Part shown: positions 15,806 to 23,255 of the stretch, one piece after another
Layout: each line of letters begins with the position of its first letter
How positions within the stretch are numbered: position 1 is the stretch's first letter
Source of the DNA: a virus
IMG/VR virus record: IMGVR_UViG_3300032236_001533
Span: 1-30,792 of that record
Direction: 5' to 3' (one strand)
Length of the DNA stretch: 30,792 nt
Translations under genes and position numbers: made by a program
The notes under the pieces: generated by a model
Database searches by the model: none
The model's input: the letters and a program-made list of their open reading frames with translations, nothing else
Told to the model about the DNA's origin: nothing

Positions 15806-16582
15806 ATGTTTAATTATATGTTTTCATTGATCCAAAAATTTTTAAATTTGAAACAAAATAAACCTTCAGTTGTTTCAAATATATCTACATTTAAACCAAA
15901 TTCTGTGGTTATTTTAGTACCGGTTGCACATAACATCGAACCATCTGTAGATGAAGTATTAAGACAATTAGAAAATCGCGGGTATACAGTGCGTAGAAAA
16001 TATGGATTTAGTGCAATTGACCAAGGACGTTGTGTAATGGCACAGCAAGCACTTGATGATGGGTTTGAACATTTGTTTTGGATTGATGCAGATGTTTGTT
16101 TTTGGCAATATGATATTGATAAAGTAATTCAGTCAGGATTGCCATTTGTTAGTGCTCCTTATAGTGTTAAAGGTTGGCCTGCGTTGACAACTGAATTTGT
16201 TGATAAGAATATTAAATTGGGAGAAAATGGCGGATTGTATGAAGTTATTTATGCCGCCACCGGATTTATGTATACTCATCGAAGTGTATATCAAAAAATA
16301 ATTGATAAATTTAACATGCAACGTGTTAAAATTTGGGGAGGTCAATATGAAGTATATCCATTCTTTTTACCATTATTGGTCGATGGTCAATATCTAGGTG
16401 AAGATTTTTCATTTTGCCATAGATTGCGTGATGCCGGAATCAAATTATATTGCGACACTCGCATTCAATTATCTCATATAGGAAAATACAGTTATAGTTT
16501 TGCATTTTTGGACAATGGTGGACATCCAATTGAACCAAAAAATATTAACTATACGCAATCGGTTACTGATAAAAAATATTAA
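15806..16582 (+). CDS. GT-A glycosyltransferase-like protein
   Basis: The 258-residue protein has a nucleotide-sugar transferase core. VVILVPVAHNIEPSVDEVLR is the first Rossmann strand-helix, FWIDADVCFWQ at about residues 90-100 is the metal-binding DxD, and LGEDFSFCHRLRDAGIKLYC (about 198-217) is the late acidic motif common in glycosyltransferases that act on small acceptors. The His-rich end (LSHIGKYSY) fits. Phages use these enzymes to decorate DNA bases, virion proteins or host surface polysaccharide; the target cannot be told. TATATATACC lies about 9-14 nt upstream. Confidence 0.8.
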   Translation: MFNYMFSLIQKFLNLKQNKPSVVSNISTFKPNSVVILVPVAHNIEPSVDEVLRQLENRGYTVRRKYGFSAIDQGRCVMAQQALDDGFEHLFWIDADVCFWQYDIDKVIQSGLPFVSAPYSVKGWPALTTEFVDKNIKLGENGGLYEVIYAATGFMYTHRSVYQKIIDKFNMQRVKIWGGQYEVYPFFLPLLVDGQYLGEDFSFCHRLRDAGIKLYCDTRIQLSHIGKYSYSFAFLDNGGHPIEPKNINYTQSVTDKKY

Positions 16583-16798
16583 TTATTTTTTTATTGCATC
16601 TTGGGTAGGAGAACTATCTGTATTAGTAGGTCCGTTTGATGGAGTTTTTTGTCCAAAATACCAACCAACTGCTGCCATTACTAAACTATTGAGAACATCA
16701 TTTTTATATGAAGTAAATACAGTAATTGTAAATACTAATACTAAAAATAATACAATAATTGCTCTTACTGAAACGCCGCCTATGTTTGATTCATTCAT
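16583..16798 (-). CDS. Small membrane protein, two spans
   Basis: Starting from the second Met it has about 71 residues (MNESNIGGVSVRAIIVLFLV). Two hydrophobic segments, VSVRAIIVLFLVLVFTITVF and a shorter VLNSLVMAAVGWYFGQK, are followed by a polar Ser/Thr/Pro tail. The VMAAVGWYFGQK end is a motif common in small phage or prophage membrane proteins of holin-like size, but no lysis cluster is present. The upstream ATG (16810) is an alternative start. It is convergent with the glycosyltransferase; the two stop codons nearly touch. Confidence 0.65.
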   Translation of the reverse strand: MNESNIGGVSVRAIIVLFLVLVFTITVFTSYKNDVLNSLVMAAVGWYFGQKTPSNGPTNTDSSPTQDAIKK

Positions 16799-16868
16799 AT
16801 AATTATACATATTAGATTCTTTTAAAAAAACTTGAAACTTCTTTGGGATAGTATAAACTTTCTACACA

Positions 16869-17333
16869 ATGAATGATAAAATTAATTATTGCTTGAGTGA
16901 AACTTACAAGCATGTAAAAAAAGTTCAAAGAAATATTAATTTATTTGTCACTGATTTAATTCATCGTGGAGAAAATCATGACAATAGTAAATTTGAAGAA
17001 CCTGAATTGAGTACGTTTGCAGAAAATACTCATAAATTAGGAACCACTGAATATGGTACTCCTGAATATAAACAACTAATGGATAGTGTTCGTCCTGCAA
17101 TTAATCATCATTATTCTAAAAATCGTCATCATCCAGAACATTGGACAAATGGTATTGAAGATATGACTTTAATTGATTTATGTGAAATGTTAGCGGATTG
17201 GAAAGCGGCAACCGAAAGAAACAAAGACGGAAATATTAGAAAGAGTATTGAGATTAATGCAAAAAAATATAATATGAGTCCGCAACTCCGAACTATTTTT
17301 GAAAACACTGTCAGAGAATATTTTAAAGACTAA
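16869..17333 (+). CDS. DUF5662-like phage protein
   Basis: The 154-residue protein carries HGHD-type metal-ligand-rich stretches: GENHDNSKFEEPELSTFAEN (about 38-57), YGTPEYKQLMDS, INHHYSKNRHHPEHW and LIDLCEMLADWKAATERN. This run of HD-S-K-F, HH, HHPEHW and E-M-x-x-D-W-K-A-A-x-x-R matches the DUF5662 family, common in phages and resembling HD-type phosphohydrolases. The His/Asp set could bind two metals; an enzyme role is inferred, not shown. It sits in the nucleotide-metabolism block ahead of thymidylate synthase and overlaps nothing; the next gene starts 3 nt later. Confidence 0.82.
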   Translation: MNDKINYCLSETYKHVKKVQRNINLFVTDLIHRGENHDNSKFEEPELSTFAENTHKLGTTEYGTPEYKQLMDSVRPAINHHYSKNRHHPEHWTNGIEDMTLIDLCEMLADWKAATERNKDGNIRKSIEINAKKYNMSPQLRTIFENTVREYFKD

Positions 17334-17335
17334 TT

Positions 17336-17917
17336 ATGAGTGGTTACGGTCTTGATAAAGATAGTGCAATTTGGTGGACACGGGTCGAAACATTTAAATA
17401 TGGAGCGACTCATGCATCAAGTTATAATTATTGTTATGCAGACGCATTAGATTTTAGTGTAGCTCGATCATTATCTGTTGTAACAAAAAATTCAATTCTC
17501 AACTTTTCAAAAATTATAATTAACAACGTATTTCCTTTATTTGATGATACGTTATATTTTTATACTTTTATTTTATCACACGGAAGTGATATTTTAAAAT
17601 TTCTAATAAAATATGAAAGTAAATCAAATAAATATTTAATTGATATTATTACAAAATTTGTAGAAACAAATTATTACTATGAATTTATTTCATTTGGAGA
17701 ATTAGTACAATTATTTCCTGACAGTACAGTTGATGATAATGACCAACTTATTAAATGGGTTGATGAAGTAATTAGTTTAAACGCAAAAGCCGTTGCCGAT
17801 TTTAAAGGTGGAAAAATGGGCGCATTAAATAGTCTTAAGGGACAAGTAATGAAATTAAGTAAAGGAAAAGCAAATATCAATACAGTTGGAGACATTTTTT
17901 TAGAAAAATTAAAATAA
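17336..17917 (+). CDS. Protein with GatB/YqeY-like C-terminal domain
   Basis: The 193-residue protein has an N-terminal part (residues 1-95) of unknown type and a C-terminal part from about 105 onward: LIKWVDEVISLNAKAVADFK, GGKMGALNSLKGQVMKLSKG and KANINTVGDIFLEKL. This follows the pattern at the end of GatB (VDEVIxxNPKAVxDYxxGKxKALxFLVGQVMKxxxGKANPxxVxxLLxxKL). In GatCAB that domain grips the tRNA during amidation of Glu-tRNA(Gln) or Asp-tRNA(Asn). There is no catalytic GatB cradle here, so it may bind tRNA without catalysis. Its presence in a tRNA-rich phage is notable. It is packed 3 nt behind the DUF5662 gene and 3 nt ahead of thyA. Confidence 0.7.
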   Translation: MSGYGLDKDSAIWWTRVETFKYGATHASSYNYCYADALDFSVARSLSVVTKNSILNFSKIIINNVFPLFDDTLYFYTFILSHGSDILKFLIKYESKSNKYLIDIITKFVETNYYYEFISFGELVQLFPDSTVDDNDQLIKWVDEVISLNAKAVADFKGGKMGALNSLKGQVMKLSKGKANINTVGDIFLEKLK

Positions 17918-17920
17918 TAT

Positions 17921-18784
17921 ATGAATAAAGTAGATACTGAATATTTTCGAATCGTTAATGATATATTAACAAATGGGCGACTCAAGAAGAATCGAACCGG
18001 TGTAGATTGTTTAACTATTGCCGGTGCCATGTTTCAACACGACATGAGCGACGGTTTTCCACTATTAACCAGTCGTAAAATGCCATTCAAATCAACCAAA
18101 GTTGAACTTGAATTTTTCATAAAAGGACTTAAAAGCAAGAAGTGGTTGCAAGATAGAGGATGCCGTTATTGGGATGGTTGGTGCAATCCCAATATAGTTC
18201 CTTATGGTAATGACGAAGATACCAAAAAGAAAATGGCAGCCGAAGATGATTTGGGATTGATTTATGGAAAACAATGGAGAGATTTTCACGATCCTCATGC
18301 AGATTATAGTGTATTCCATGGCGTTGATCAACTACAAAATATAGTTAATACATTAAAAACAAATCCAGACGATAGACGAATGCTTTGCAATGCGTGGAAT
18401 CCATTGGCATTGGATCATATGGCACTTCCGCCTTGCCACTATAGTTGGCAAGTAACCGTTATTGATGGATATTTGAATCTGGCATGGAATCAAAGATCCG
18501 TAGATATTGCGTGCAACCAGTCAATTGTTACATATGCACTATTGTTACATCTACTTGCAAAAGAATCTGGGTTGAAAGAAGGTAAATTGATTGGATTTTT
18601 AATGGATACACACATATATGTAAACCACCTTGAAGGACTTAAAAAACAATTGACTCAAGAAACATATCCGGCACCAACTATTAAAACCGATAAGTTCACT
18701 TCAATATTTGATTGGAGTTATGAGGACACTGAATTGATAGATTATCAATCCAGCGGACCTATTAAATTTGACGTTGCAATTTAA
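17921..18784 (+). CDS. thyA: Thymidylate synthase
   Basis: Converts dUMP to dTMP using methylene-tetrahydrofolate. The 287-residue protein has the full ThyA signature: RTGVDCLTIAGAMFQHDM, FPLLTSRKMPFKS, GLIYGKQWRDF, DDRRMLCNAWNP, LPPCHYSWQ with the catalytic Cys at about residue 172, RSVDIACNQ and LMDTHIYVNHLEGL. It pairs with the DHFR at 15275. A GIY-YIG nuclease follows directly, as in T4 where I-TevI sits in the td intron, but here the reading frame is uninterrupted. Confidence 0.97.
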   Translation: MNKVDTEYFRIVNDILTNGRLKKNRTGVDCLTIAGAMFQHDMSDGFPLLTSRKMPFKSTKVELEFFIKGLKSKKWLQDRGCRYWDGWCNPNIVPYGNDEDTKKKMAAEDDLGLIYGKQWRDFHDPHADYSVFHGVDQLQNIVNTLKTNPDDRRMLCNAWNPLALDHMALPPCHYSWQVTVIDGYLNLAWNQRSVDIACNQSIVTYALLLHLLAKESGLKEGKLIGFLMDTHIYVNHLEGLKKQLTQETYPAPTIKTDKFTSIFDWSYEDTELIDYQSSGPIKFDVAI

Positions 18785-18815
18785 TATTTTTTATAAGTCC
18801 ATACTACTTATTAGT

Positions 18816-19589
18816 ATGGAAAATAAAACTTTTTTTGTCTATGTGTATAAAAATCCGTTAAAAAATTTCGTTATTTTTTATGTGGGATATGGAGATCATT
18901 TAAGAAAAACCGGTGGTTGCCGAGCATATGATCATCTAAATGAAGTTAAACGAGGTAGAGTGTCTAATAATCTTCATAAGTATTATACTATTAAACAAAT
19001 ATTAGATAGTGGATCTTCTCCTGTGATAGAAATCATACTTGATAATGTTACAAAAAGAGAAGCGACTGATTTAGAAAAAGAATTGAGACTGAAGTATAAA
19101 GATACATTAACAAACATTGCAGATGGTGGAGATGGCGGAAATACATTCACTAATCAACCATTGTGGAAAAAAGATATAATACGACAAAAATTAAAGAATA
19201 AAATTCCAACAGTTCATTCCGATGAATGGAAAAAACAACTATCGGAAATGAGAAAAAAAGACGGAAATCCGTTCTATGGAAAAAAACATACCGACACAAC
19301 AAAAGAAAAATGTGGATCAGTATGGAGAGGTAAAAAAATACCGTCTGATATTGTAAACAAACGACAAACTCTAACTATTTACAAATTAGAGTTGCCTGAT
19401 GGAACAATTATGACAATGACAGGAAGAGTTGAATACGAAAATTTTTTCAGAAATTATAACAGTCAAAAATCAAAATCGGAAAAGATAAGTTGGCAATTAT
19501 TGTTGAAAAACAAAAGTTTGAAAGGATATAAATTATCTATAATTGGATCAATTAAAAAATCCGACTATACTAAAAATAGTACTCTATGA
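18816..19589 (+). CDS. GIY-YIG homing endonuclease
   Basis: The 257-residue protein begins KTFFVYVYKNPLKNFVIFYV then GYGDH, the GIY-YIG core (here VYVYK...FYVGYG). It is followed by a helix with LHKYYTIKQIL and conserved Glu (EIIL, LEKEL). The middle shows NUMOD3-type repeats: GNPFYGKKHTDTTKEKCGSV and MRKKDGNPFYGKKH, DNA-minor-groove contacts typical of such enzymes. The C-terminal third is likely further DNA-binding. The start is ATG 18816 rather than the upstream codon inside thyA. Its stop overlaps the next ATG (ATGA). Located immediately after thyA, a frequent target of homing enzymes. Confidence 0.88.
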   Translation: MENKTFFVYVYKNPLKNFVIFYVGYGDHLRKTGGCRAYDHLNEVKRGRVSNNLHKYYTIKQILDSGSSPVIEIILDNVTKREATDLEKELRLKYKDTLTNIADGGDGGNTFTNQPLWKKDIIRQKLKNKIPTVHSDEWKKQLSEMRKKDGNPFYGKKHTDTTKEKCGSVWRGKKIPSDIVNKRQTLTIYKLELPDGTIMTMTGRVEYENFFRNYNSQKSKSEKISWQLLLKNKSLKGYKLSIIGSIKKSDYTKNSTL

Positions 19590-19786
19590 AAACATTAGAA
19601 CAACATAACGAAGAATTTATTGCAAATCACAAAAAAGCCACGACGTTTCCAAGAAAGAATGGAATTGCATGTCCAAAATGCAATAAAGAATTGAGTGATG
19701 TAAGCAACTGGGTTTTATTGTCATGGCCAACTCAAAAAGAAGTAATATGTGAATCGTGTGGACACAAAGGATATGCATTTTGTTAA
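19586..19786 (+). CDS. Small zinc-ribbon protein
   Basis: A 66-residue protein with CPKCNKELSDVSNW and CESCGHKGYAFC: two CxxC pairs form a zinc ribbon. The spacing is 30 residues, with LLSWPTQKEVI between. Similar small ribbon proteins are common in phages, with unknown partners. The ATG overlaps the stop of the GIY-YIG gene, so it may be translationally coupled and could date from before that insertion. Confidence 0.78.
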   Translation: MKTLEQHNEEFIANHKKATTFPRKNGIACPKCNKELSDVSNWVLLSWPTQKEVICESCGHKGYAFC

Positions 19787-19805
19787 AAACTCAAAATAAA
19801 AAAGC

Positions 19806-19834
19806 TTGAAAAGTGTTTCTACTTACTATATATT
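19806..19834 (+). promoter_or_regulatory. Promoter TTGAAA-N17-TATATT
   Basis: -35 TTGAAA (19806-19811), 17 bp, -10 TATATT (19829-19834), about 65 nt ahead of the vWA gene. A hairpin TTG..GTGCG/CGCAC..CAA follows in the leader. Confidence 0.5.
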
Positions 19835-19901
19835 GTAGTGCGTTAGGTGTCAATAGCTTATCGCACAATACTTAACAATTAACAATTAAACATTAGAAAT
19901 T

Positions 19902-20909
19902 ATGTCAAATCCTATTCAAAATTATATTAATCATATTGTATTCGTAGTAGATCGATCAGGTTCAATGCAAGGTCTCACAGCAGACGTTATTAAAGTTTTT
20001 GATTCTCAAATTAAACATCTCGCAATTCGAAGCAAAGAATTAGATCAAGAAACCCGCGTCACCGTGTATCTTTTTAACAACTCAGTAAGTTGTTTAGTAT
20101 ATGACAAGGACGTTTTGAGATTACCAAGTCTCGCACAATATTATGTACCTAATGGTGGCACAGCACTTATTGATGGAACAGTCACTGCATTAGATGATTT
20201 ATCAGCAACTCCTCAAAAATACGGAGATCATGCTTTTCTTGCATACGTCATGACTGATGGAGAAGAAAACGCGAGTACCAACACGTCAAATGTATTATCA
20301 AATCGAATCAAATCACTTCCTGATAATTGGACAGTTGCTGTTTTAGTGCCAGATCAAACCGGCGTTCATGAAGCCAAGAAATTTGGATTTCCGGCAAATA
20401 ACATCCAAATATGGAATACGACCGCTGGTGGTATTGCAAAGGCAGGCGAAGCAATGAAGGTTGCTACTGATAATTTCATGAAGGCACGTGCAACTGGTGT
20501 GCGCGGCACTAAGAATTTGTTCGATTTGGACATTACTAAATTGACAAAGAGTGCAGTAATGAATTCATTGAATGAATTAAATCCTACCGATTATCATTTG
20601 CTTCCAGTGCAAACTGATAGTGTTATCAAGCCATTTGTTGAGAGTTGGACCAAGGTATCATATGTTAATGGAAGCGCATATTATCAATTAACAAAACCCG
20701 AAAAGGTTCAATCATATAAGCAAATTGCAATTCAAGATAAAGTTAATGGTAAAATTTACAGCGGCGTTAATGCACGTACAATGTTAAATTTACCAGCACA
20801 AGAAGTCAAAGTTAATCCTGCTTCGCATGGAACTTATGATATTTTTGTACAAAGTACTAGTTTTAATCGTAAATTGATTAAGGGTACAAAGTTACTTGTT
20901 ATCAAGTAA
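19902..20909 (+). CDS. von Willebrand factor A domain protein
   Basis: The 335-residue protein has a vWA domain in residues about 10-190. HIVFVVDRSGSMQG supplies the MIDAS DxSxS motif, TALIDGT and the later MTDGEENAS give the other metal ligands, and WTVAVLVP is the last core strand. The C-terminal 140 residues (NLFDLDITKLTKS onward, ending RKLIKGTKLLVIK) are beta-rich and match no family I know. Metal-dependent protein binding is expected. Related phage proteins occur near tellurium-resistance-like genes, but no such genes are adjacent here. Codon use is slightly less AT-biased (CGC, GGC present) than its neighbours. Confidence 0.86.
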   Translation: MSNPIQNYINHIVFVVDRSGSMQGLTADVIKVFDSQIKHLAIRSKELDQETRVTVYLFNNSVSCLVYDKDVLRLPSLAQYYVPNGGTALIDGTVTALDDLSATPQKYGDHAFLAYVMTDGEENASTNTSNVLSNRIKSLPDNWTVAVLVPDQTGVHEAKKFGFPANNIQIWNTTAGGIAKAGEAMKVATDNFMKARATGVRGTKNLFDLDITKLTKSAVMNSLNELNPTDYHLLPVQTDSVIKPFVESWTKVSYVNGSAYYQLTKPEKVQSYKQIAIQDKVNGKIYSGVNARTMLNLPAQEVKVNPASHGTYDIFVQSTSFNRKLIKGTKLLVIK

Positions 20910-20929
20910 ATAATAAATTATAATGATGC

Positions 20930-20968
20930 CGTTATTTTAATTCTAAATATAAATAACGGCATCTTTTT
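20930..20968 (+). terminator. Terminator with TATAAATA in its loop side
   Basis: GATGCCGTTATTT (20925 region) pairs with AAATAACGGCATC and is followed by TTTTTG. It ends the vWA transcript. TATAAATA (20948-20955) lies in the hairpin; at 30 nt from the next ATG it could also be a T4-type late promoter. Confidence 0.75.
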
Positions 20969-20984
20969 GATAAATTCAATTCTC

Positions 20985-21476
20985 ATGGCAAGACCAAAAA
21001 AGACAATTAAAAATGAAGATTTCAAATCTAAACTCGCAAAAAAATTGAAGATGTCTTCAGAAATAACTGAACCATCTGAGTTAGATGAAGTTAATATTAA
21101 ACCAAAGAAAGTAAAAAAATTATCAAAGTCCGAAGAAACTGAATTAGAAGATGATATTATTGGTAAGTCATTTAAAATAATTCCAGTATCATTTCCTCCA
21201 TCAACGATTGAGTATGATTCATTTTATAATATTCCAAAAGAGAATATTGTAACAAAAAATACTGATCTTGGAACTCGCGTGATTGTTGCAAAATATCCGG
21301 CATTTTATAAAATTTATCTGATTAAATATCATGAAAAAGGAACTCCGTTTTATCCAAATGGTGGAGTCGAAGTGTATAATTCTACATTTGATATGAAACA
21401 AAGTTTCCCATTACAAAGTGTGGCGGTGCATCCTACAAAAAAGGATAAATACAGAGTAACTATAATCGACGAATAA
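20985..21476 (+). CDS. Phage protein of unknown function, 163 residues
   Basis: Begins MARPKKTIKNEDFKSKLAKK, a basic AT-hook-like start, followed by an acidic Lys/Glu linker (KSEETELEDDII). A C-terminal globular part of about 95 residues (SFKIIPVSFPPSTIEYDSFY, RVIVAKYPAFYKIYLIKYHE, FDMKQSFPLQSVAVHP) looks beta-rich. No family recognised. DNA binding through the N-terminus is possible. The start is taken at 20985 instead of an earlier Met because that one lies in the terminator region. Confidence 0.65.
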   Translation: MARPKKTIKNEDFKSKLAKKLKMSSEITEPSELDEVNIKPKKVKKLSKSEETELEDDIIGKSFKIIPVSFPPSTIEYDSFYNIPKENIVTKNTDLGTRVIVAKYPAFYKIYLIKYHEKGTPFYPNGGVEVYNSTFDMKQSFPLQSVAVHPTKKDKYRVTIIDE

Positions 21477-21612
21477 AAATTATAATAACTCGACAGACTA
21501 AGAGTGATAGAGTACTCTCATACGTACAAATTAATTTAAAGTCATGACTGGTTATCATGACATGTTACAATAAAACCAATAAATAAAAAACATAAATTAG
21601 GAATAGCATAAT
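21477..21612 (+). other. Non-coding gap with two hairpins
   Basis: AGAGT/ACTCT and GTCATGA-ctggtta-TCATGAC hairpins precede an A/T-rich leader of the gene at 21613. It could be a small terminator or regulatory leader; no promoter consensus is clear. Confidence 0.35.
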
Positions 21613-21828
21613 ATGGCTACTAAAGCAGTGAATCAAGACAATGGAACAACTTCTAACAAGAAGTTTGTTGTTACCCGCAGTGGAGTTCGTGTATCTGATC
21701 GCGAATATGATAATGTTAATGATGCCGGTGATGAAGTGGCACATTGGAAAAAGATCGTATCTCGTTGGCCAGATGGGTCGAAAATTAGTGTTGAAGAATA
21801 TAATGATAAGAAACATCGTGTATATTAA
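21613..21828 (+). CDS. Small phage protein, unknown
   Basis: A 71-residue protein; the C-terminal 50 residues read VVTRSGVRVSDREYDNVNDA then EVAHWKKIVSRWPDGSKISV and EEYNDKKHRVY. Compact alpha/beta character with a conserved-looking GVRVSxREY and RWPDG. I associate such short proteins with large myoviruses, but no function is known to me. The gene pair with 21832 (3 nt gap) looks co-translated. Confidence 0.62.
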   Translation: MATKAVNQDNGTTSNKKFVVTRSGVRVSDREYDNVNDAGDEVAHWKKIVSRWPDGSKISVEEYNDKKHRVY

Positions 21829-21831
21829 TCT

Positions 21832-22077
21832 ATGAATAAAACAAATACCACAGGATTGCGTGAAGCGATTGTAAATGCAACATCAGTTGATGAAGTTGAA
21901 TCACTATTAAAGCAAGGATATGATACTTTCACGGTTGCTAGTGAAAGAACCAAGCGTAGTTGGAAGTTATCTGCCAGAAAGCGATTAATTCAATTGCAAA
22001 AAACTAATTCAGCGTCAGAAGAAGGTTCTGAACAAAAGGTAACTAAAAAGTCACAAAAGAAGAGTGTAAAAAAGTAA
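21832..22077 (+). CDS. Small helical protein, unknown
   Basis: An 81-residue protein, helical N-terminus (TTGLREAIVNATSVDEVESL) and a Lys/Ser/Gln-rich C-terminus (KVTKKSQKKSVKK). The basic tail is likely to bind nucleic acid. No family recognised. It ends just before an A/T-rich stretch and the terminator at 22109. Confidence 0.62.
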   Translation: MNKTNTTGLREAIVNATSVDEVESLLKQGYDTFTVASERTKRSWKLSARKRLIQLQKTNSASEEGSEQKVTKKSQKKSVKK

Positions 22078-22104
22078 GTATATATACATATATATTTATA
22101 AAAT

Positions 22105-22140
22105 AAAACGTCACTAAATTCAATTTAGTGACGTTTTTTT
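22105..22140 (+). terminator. Rho-independent terminator
   Basis: CGTCACTAAA (22109) pairs with TTTAGTGACG around TTCAA and is followed by TTTTTTT. The upstream TATATATACATATATAT is AT-rich and may hold a promoter. Confidence 0.9.
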
Positions 22141-22175
22141 GTTTTTGTAATAGTCTTACCGATATTTATTTACGT

Positions 22176-22523
22176 ATGCCAAAAAGTAAAAAAACAAAGT
22201 CGTCATACACGCCATATTTGTTGCCATCAAATTTTGAGGAAATGGATAAATTTATTGAATTAAATAAAACGGTTATGACTGAGCAGGTTGTCGCCTCTAT
22301 CGAATATGCGCTTGAAAAAAATATTCCCGTTGTTGAAGTTTTCAAATTTAAAAGTTCTGATTTTGTTATAACTCTATCATATGATAGTTTTCAAAACAAT
22401 CTTGAGAATGTTTACAAATATTACATTGACACAGAAAACTATGAATTATGTGCCAGAGTAAAAAAGTTAGAAGATAAATTAAATGCAATTTCTTATAAAT
22501 TAATTACGCATGAAAAAAAATAA
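22176..22523 (+). CDS. Phage protein of unknown function, 115 residues
   Basis: Starts MPKSKKTKSSYTPYLLPSNF and is followed by an acidic helical core (EEMDKFIELNKTVMTEQVVA, VYKYYIDTENYELCARVKKL). Probably alpha/beta. The ATG at 22176 is chosen over the earlier frame-mate codon lying in the terminator. It overlaps the PhoH gene by 14 nt in a different frame, so the two are likely translationally coupled; a PhoH-partner role is an inference only. Confidence 0.65.
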   Translation: MPKSKKTKSSYTPYLLPSNFEEMDKFIELNKTVMTEQVVASIEYALEKNIPVVEVFKFKSSDFVITLSYDSFQNNLENVYKYYIDTENYELCARVKKLEDKLNAISYKLITHEKK

Positions 22524-23229
22524 AACAAAAAAAGATAACAGTCCTGTAGTTTATCAAAAAAATAAAATCAAAAGTGAATTAACTATTGATCAACGCGAAT
22601 TAACGGAAAAGCAAAAAAAATTCATTGAAATTGCAATGAATAAAAATACAAAATTAATGTTTATTAGTGGACCGGCAGGTACATCAAAAACATATATAAG
22701 TATTTATGTTGCTTTAACATTGATGAATCAAAAGAAAGTTAGTGATTTATTATATTTGCGTAGTGCAGTAGAAAGCAGTGAAAGTAAAATTGGATTTTTA
22801 CCGGGAGAAGCCAATGAGAAGATGTCGCCTTACATGCAACCTTTATTAGAAAAGCTATCTGAATTACTACCAAAAGGTGAAGTGGATATGTTGGAAAAGG
22901 ATGGTAGAGTATCTAGTGTTCCTATTGGATTCTTGCGTGGTTTGAATTGGAATGCTAAAGCAATTGTTGCTGATGAAGCTCAAAATATGACACAAAAAGA
23001 GCTTATTACTCTTATGACCCGTGTTGGTGAATTTAGTAAAGTATTTATATTAGGTGATCCAGAACAAGCTGATATTGGAAATAAGAGTGGGTTTTTAAAA
23101 TTAATGAACCATTTTGATGATGCTGATAGTCAAGAAAATGGAATTTATACATTTAAATTTGACGAAGAAGATATCGTAAGAAGTGGATTAGTAAAATACA
23201 TCATTAAAAAAATAAAAAAATTATACTGA
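22510..23229 (+). CDS. phoH: PhoH-family ATPase
   Basis: The 239-residue protein is a PhoH-type P-loop ATPase, very common in large phages, with unclear role (RNA helicase-like or nuclease-linked). Walker A GPAGTSKT is at about residue 54, Walker B plus glutamate IVADEAQNMTQ at about 156, ILGDPEQAD follows as sensor, and the arginine-bearing LYLRSAVESSESKIGFLPGE segment is typical. N-terminal Lys-rich extension of 30 residues. Its stop TGA is followed by TATATA boxes and the fibre gene cluster. Confidence 0.95.
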   Translation: MKKNKTKKDNSPVVYQKNKIKSELTIDQRELTEKQKKFIEIAMNKNTKLMFISGPAGTSKTYISIYVALTLMNQKKVSDLLYLRSAVESSESKIGFLPGEANEKMSPYMQPLLEKLSELLPKGEVDMLEKDGRVSSVPIGFLRGLNWNAKAIVADEAQNMTQKELITLMTRVGEFSKVFILGDPEQADIGNKSGFLKLMNHFDDADSQENGIYTFKFDEEDIVRSGLVKYIIKKIKKLY

Positions 23230-23255
23230 TATATACTTATATATATTAAAAGCAT

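Noticed and set aside
21565-21816. Minus-strand ORF opposite 21613
   Set aside because: Shadow of a plausible + strand gene with better codon pattern and neighbours.
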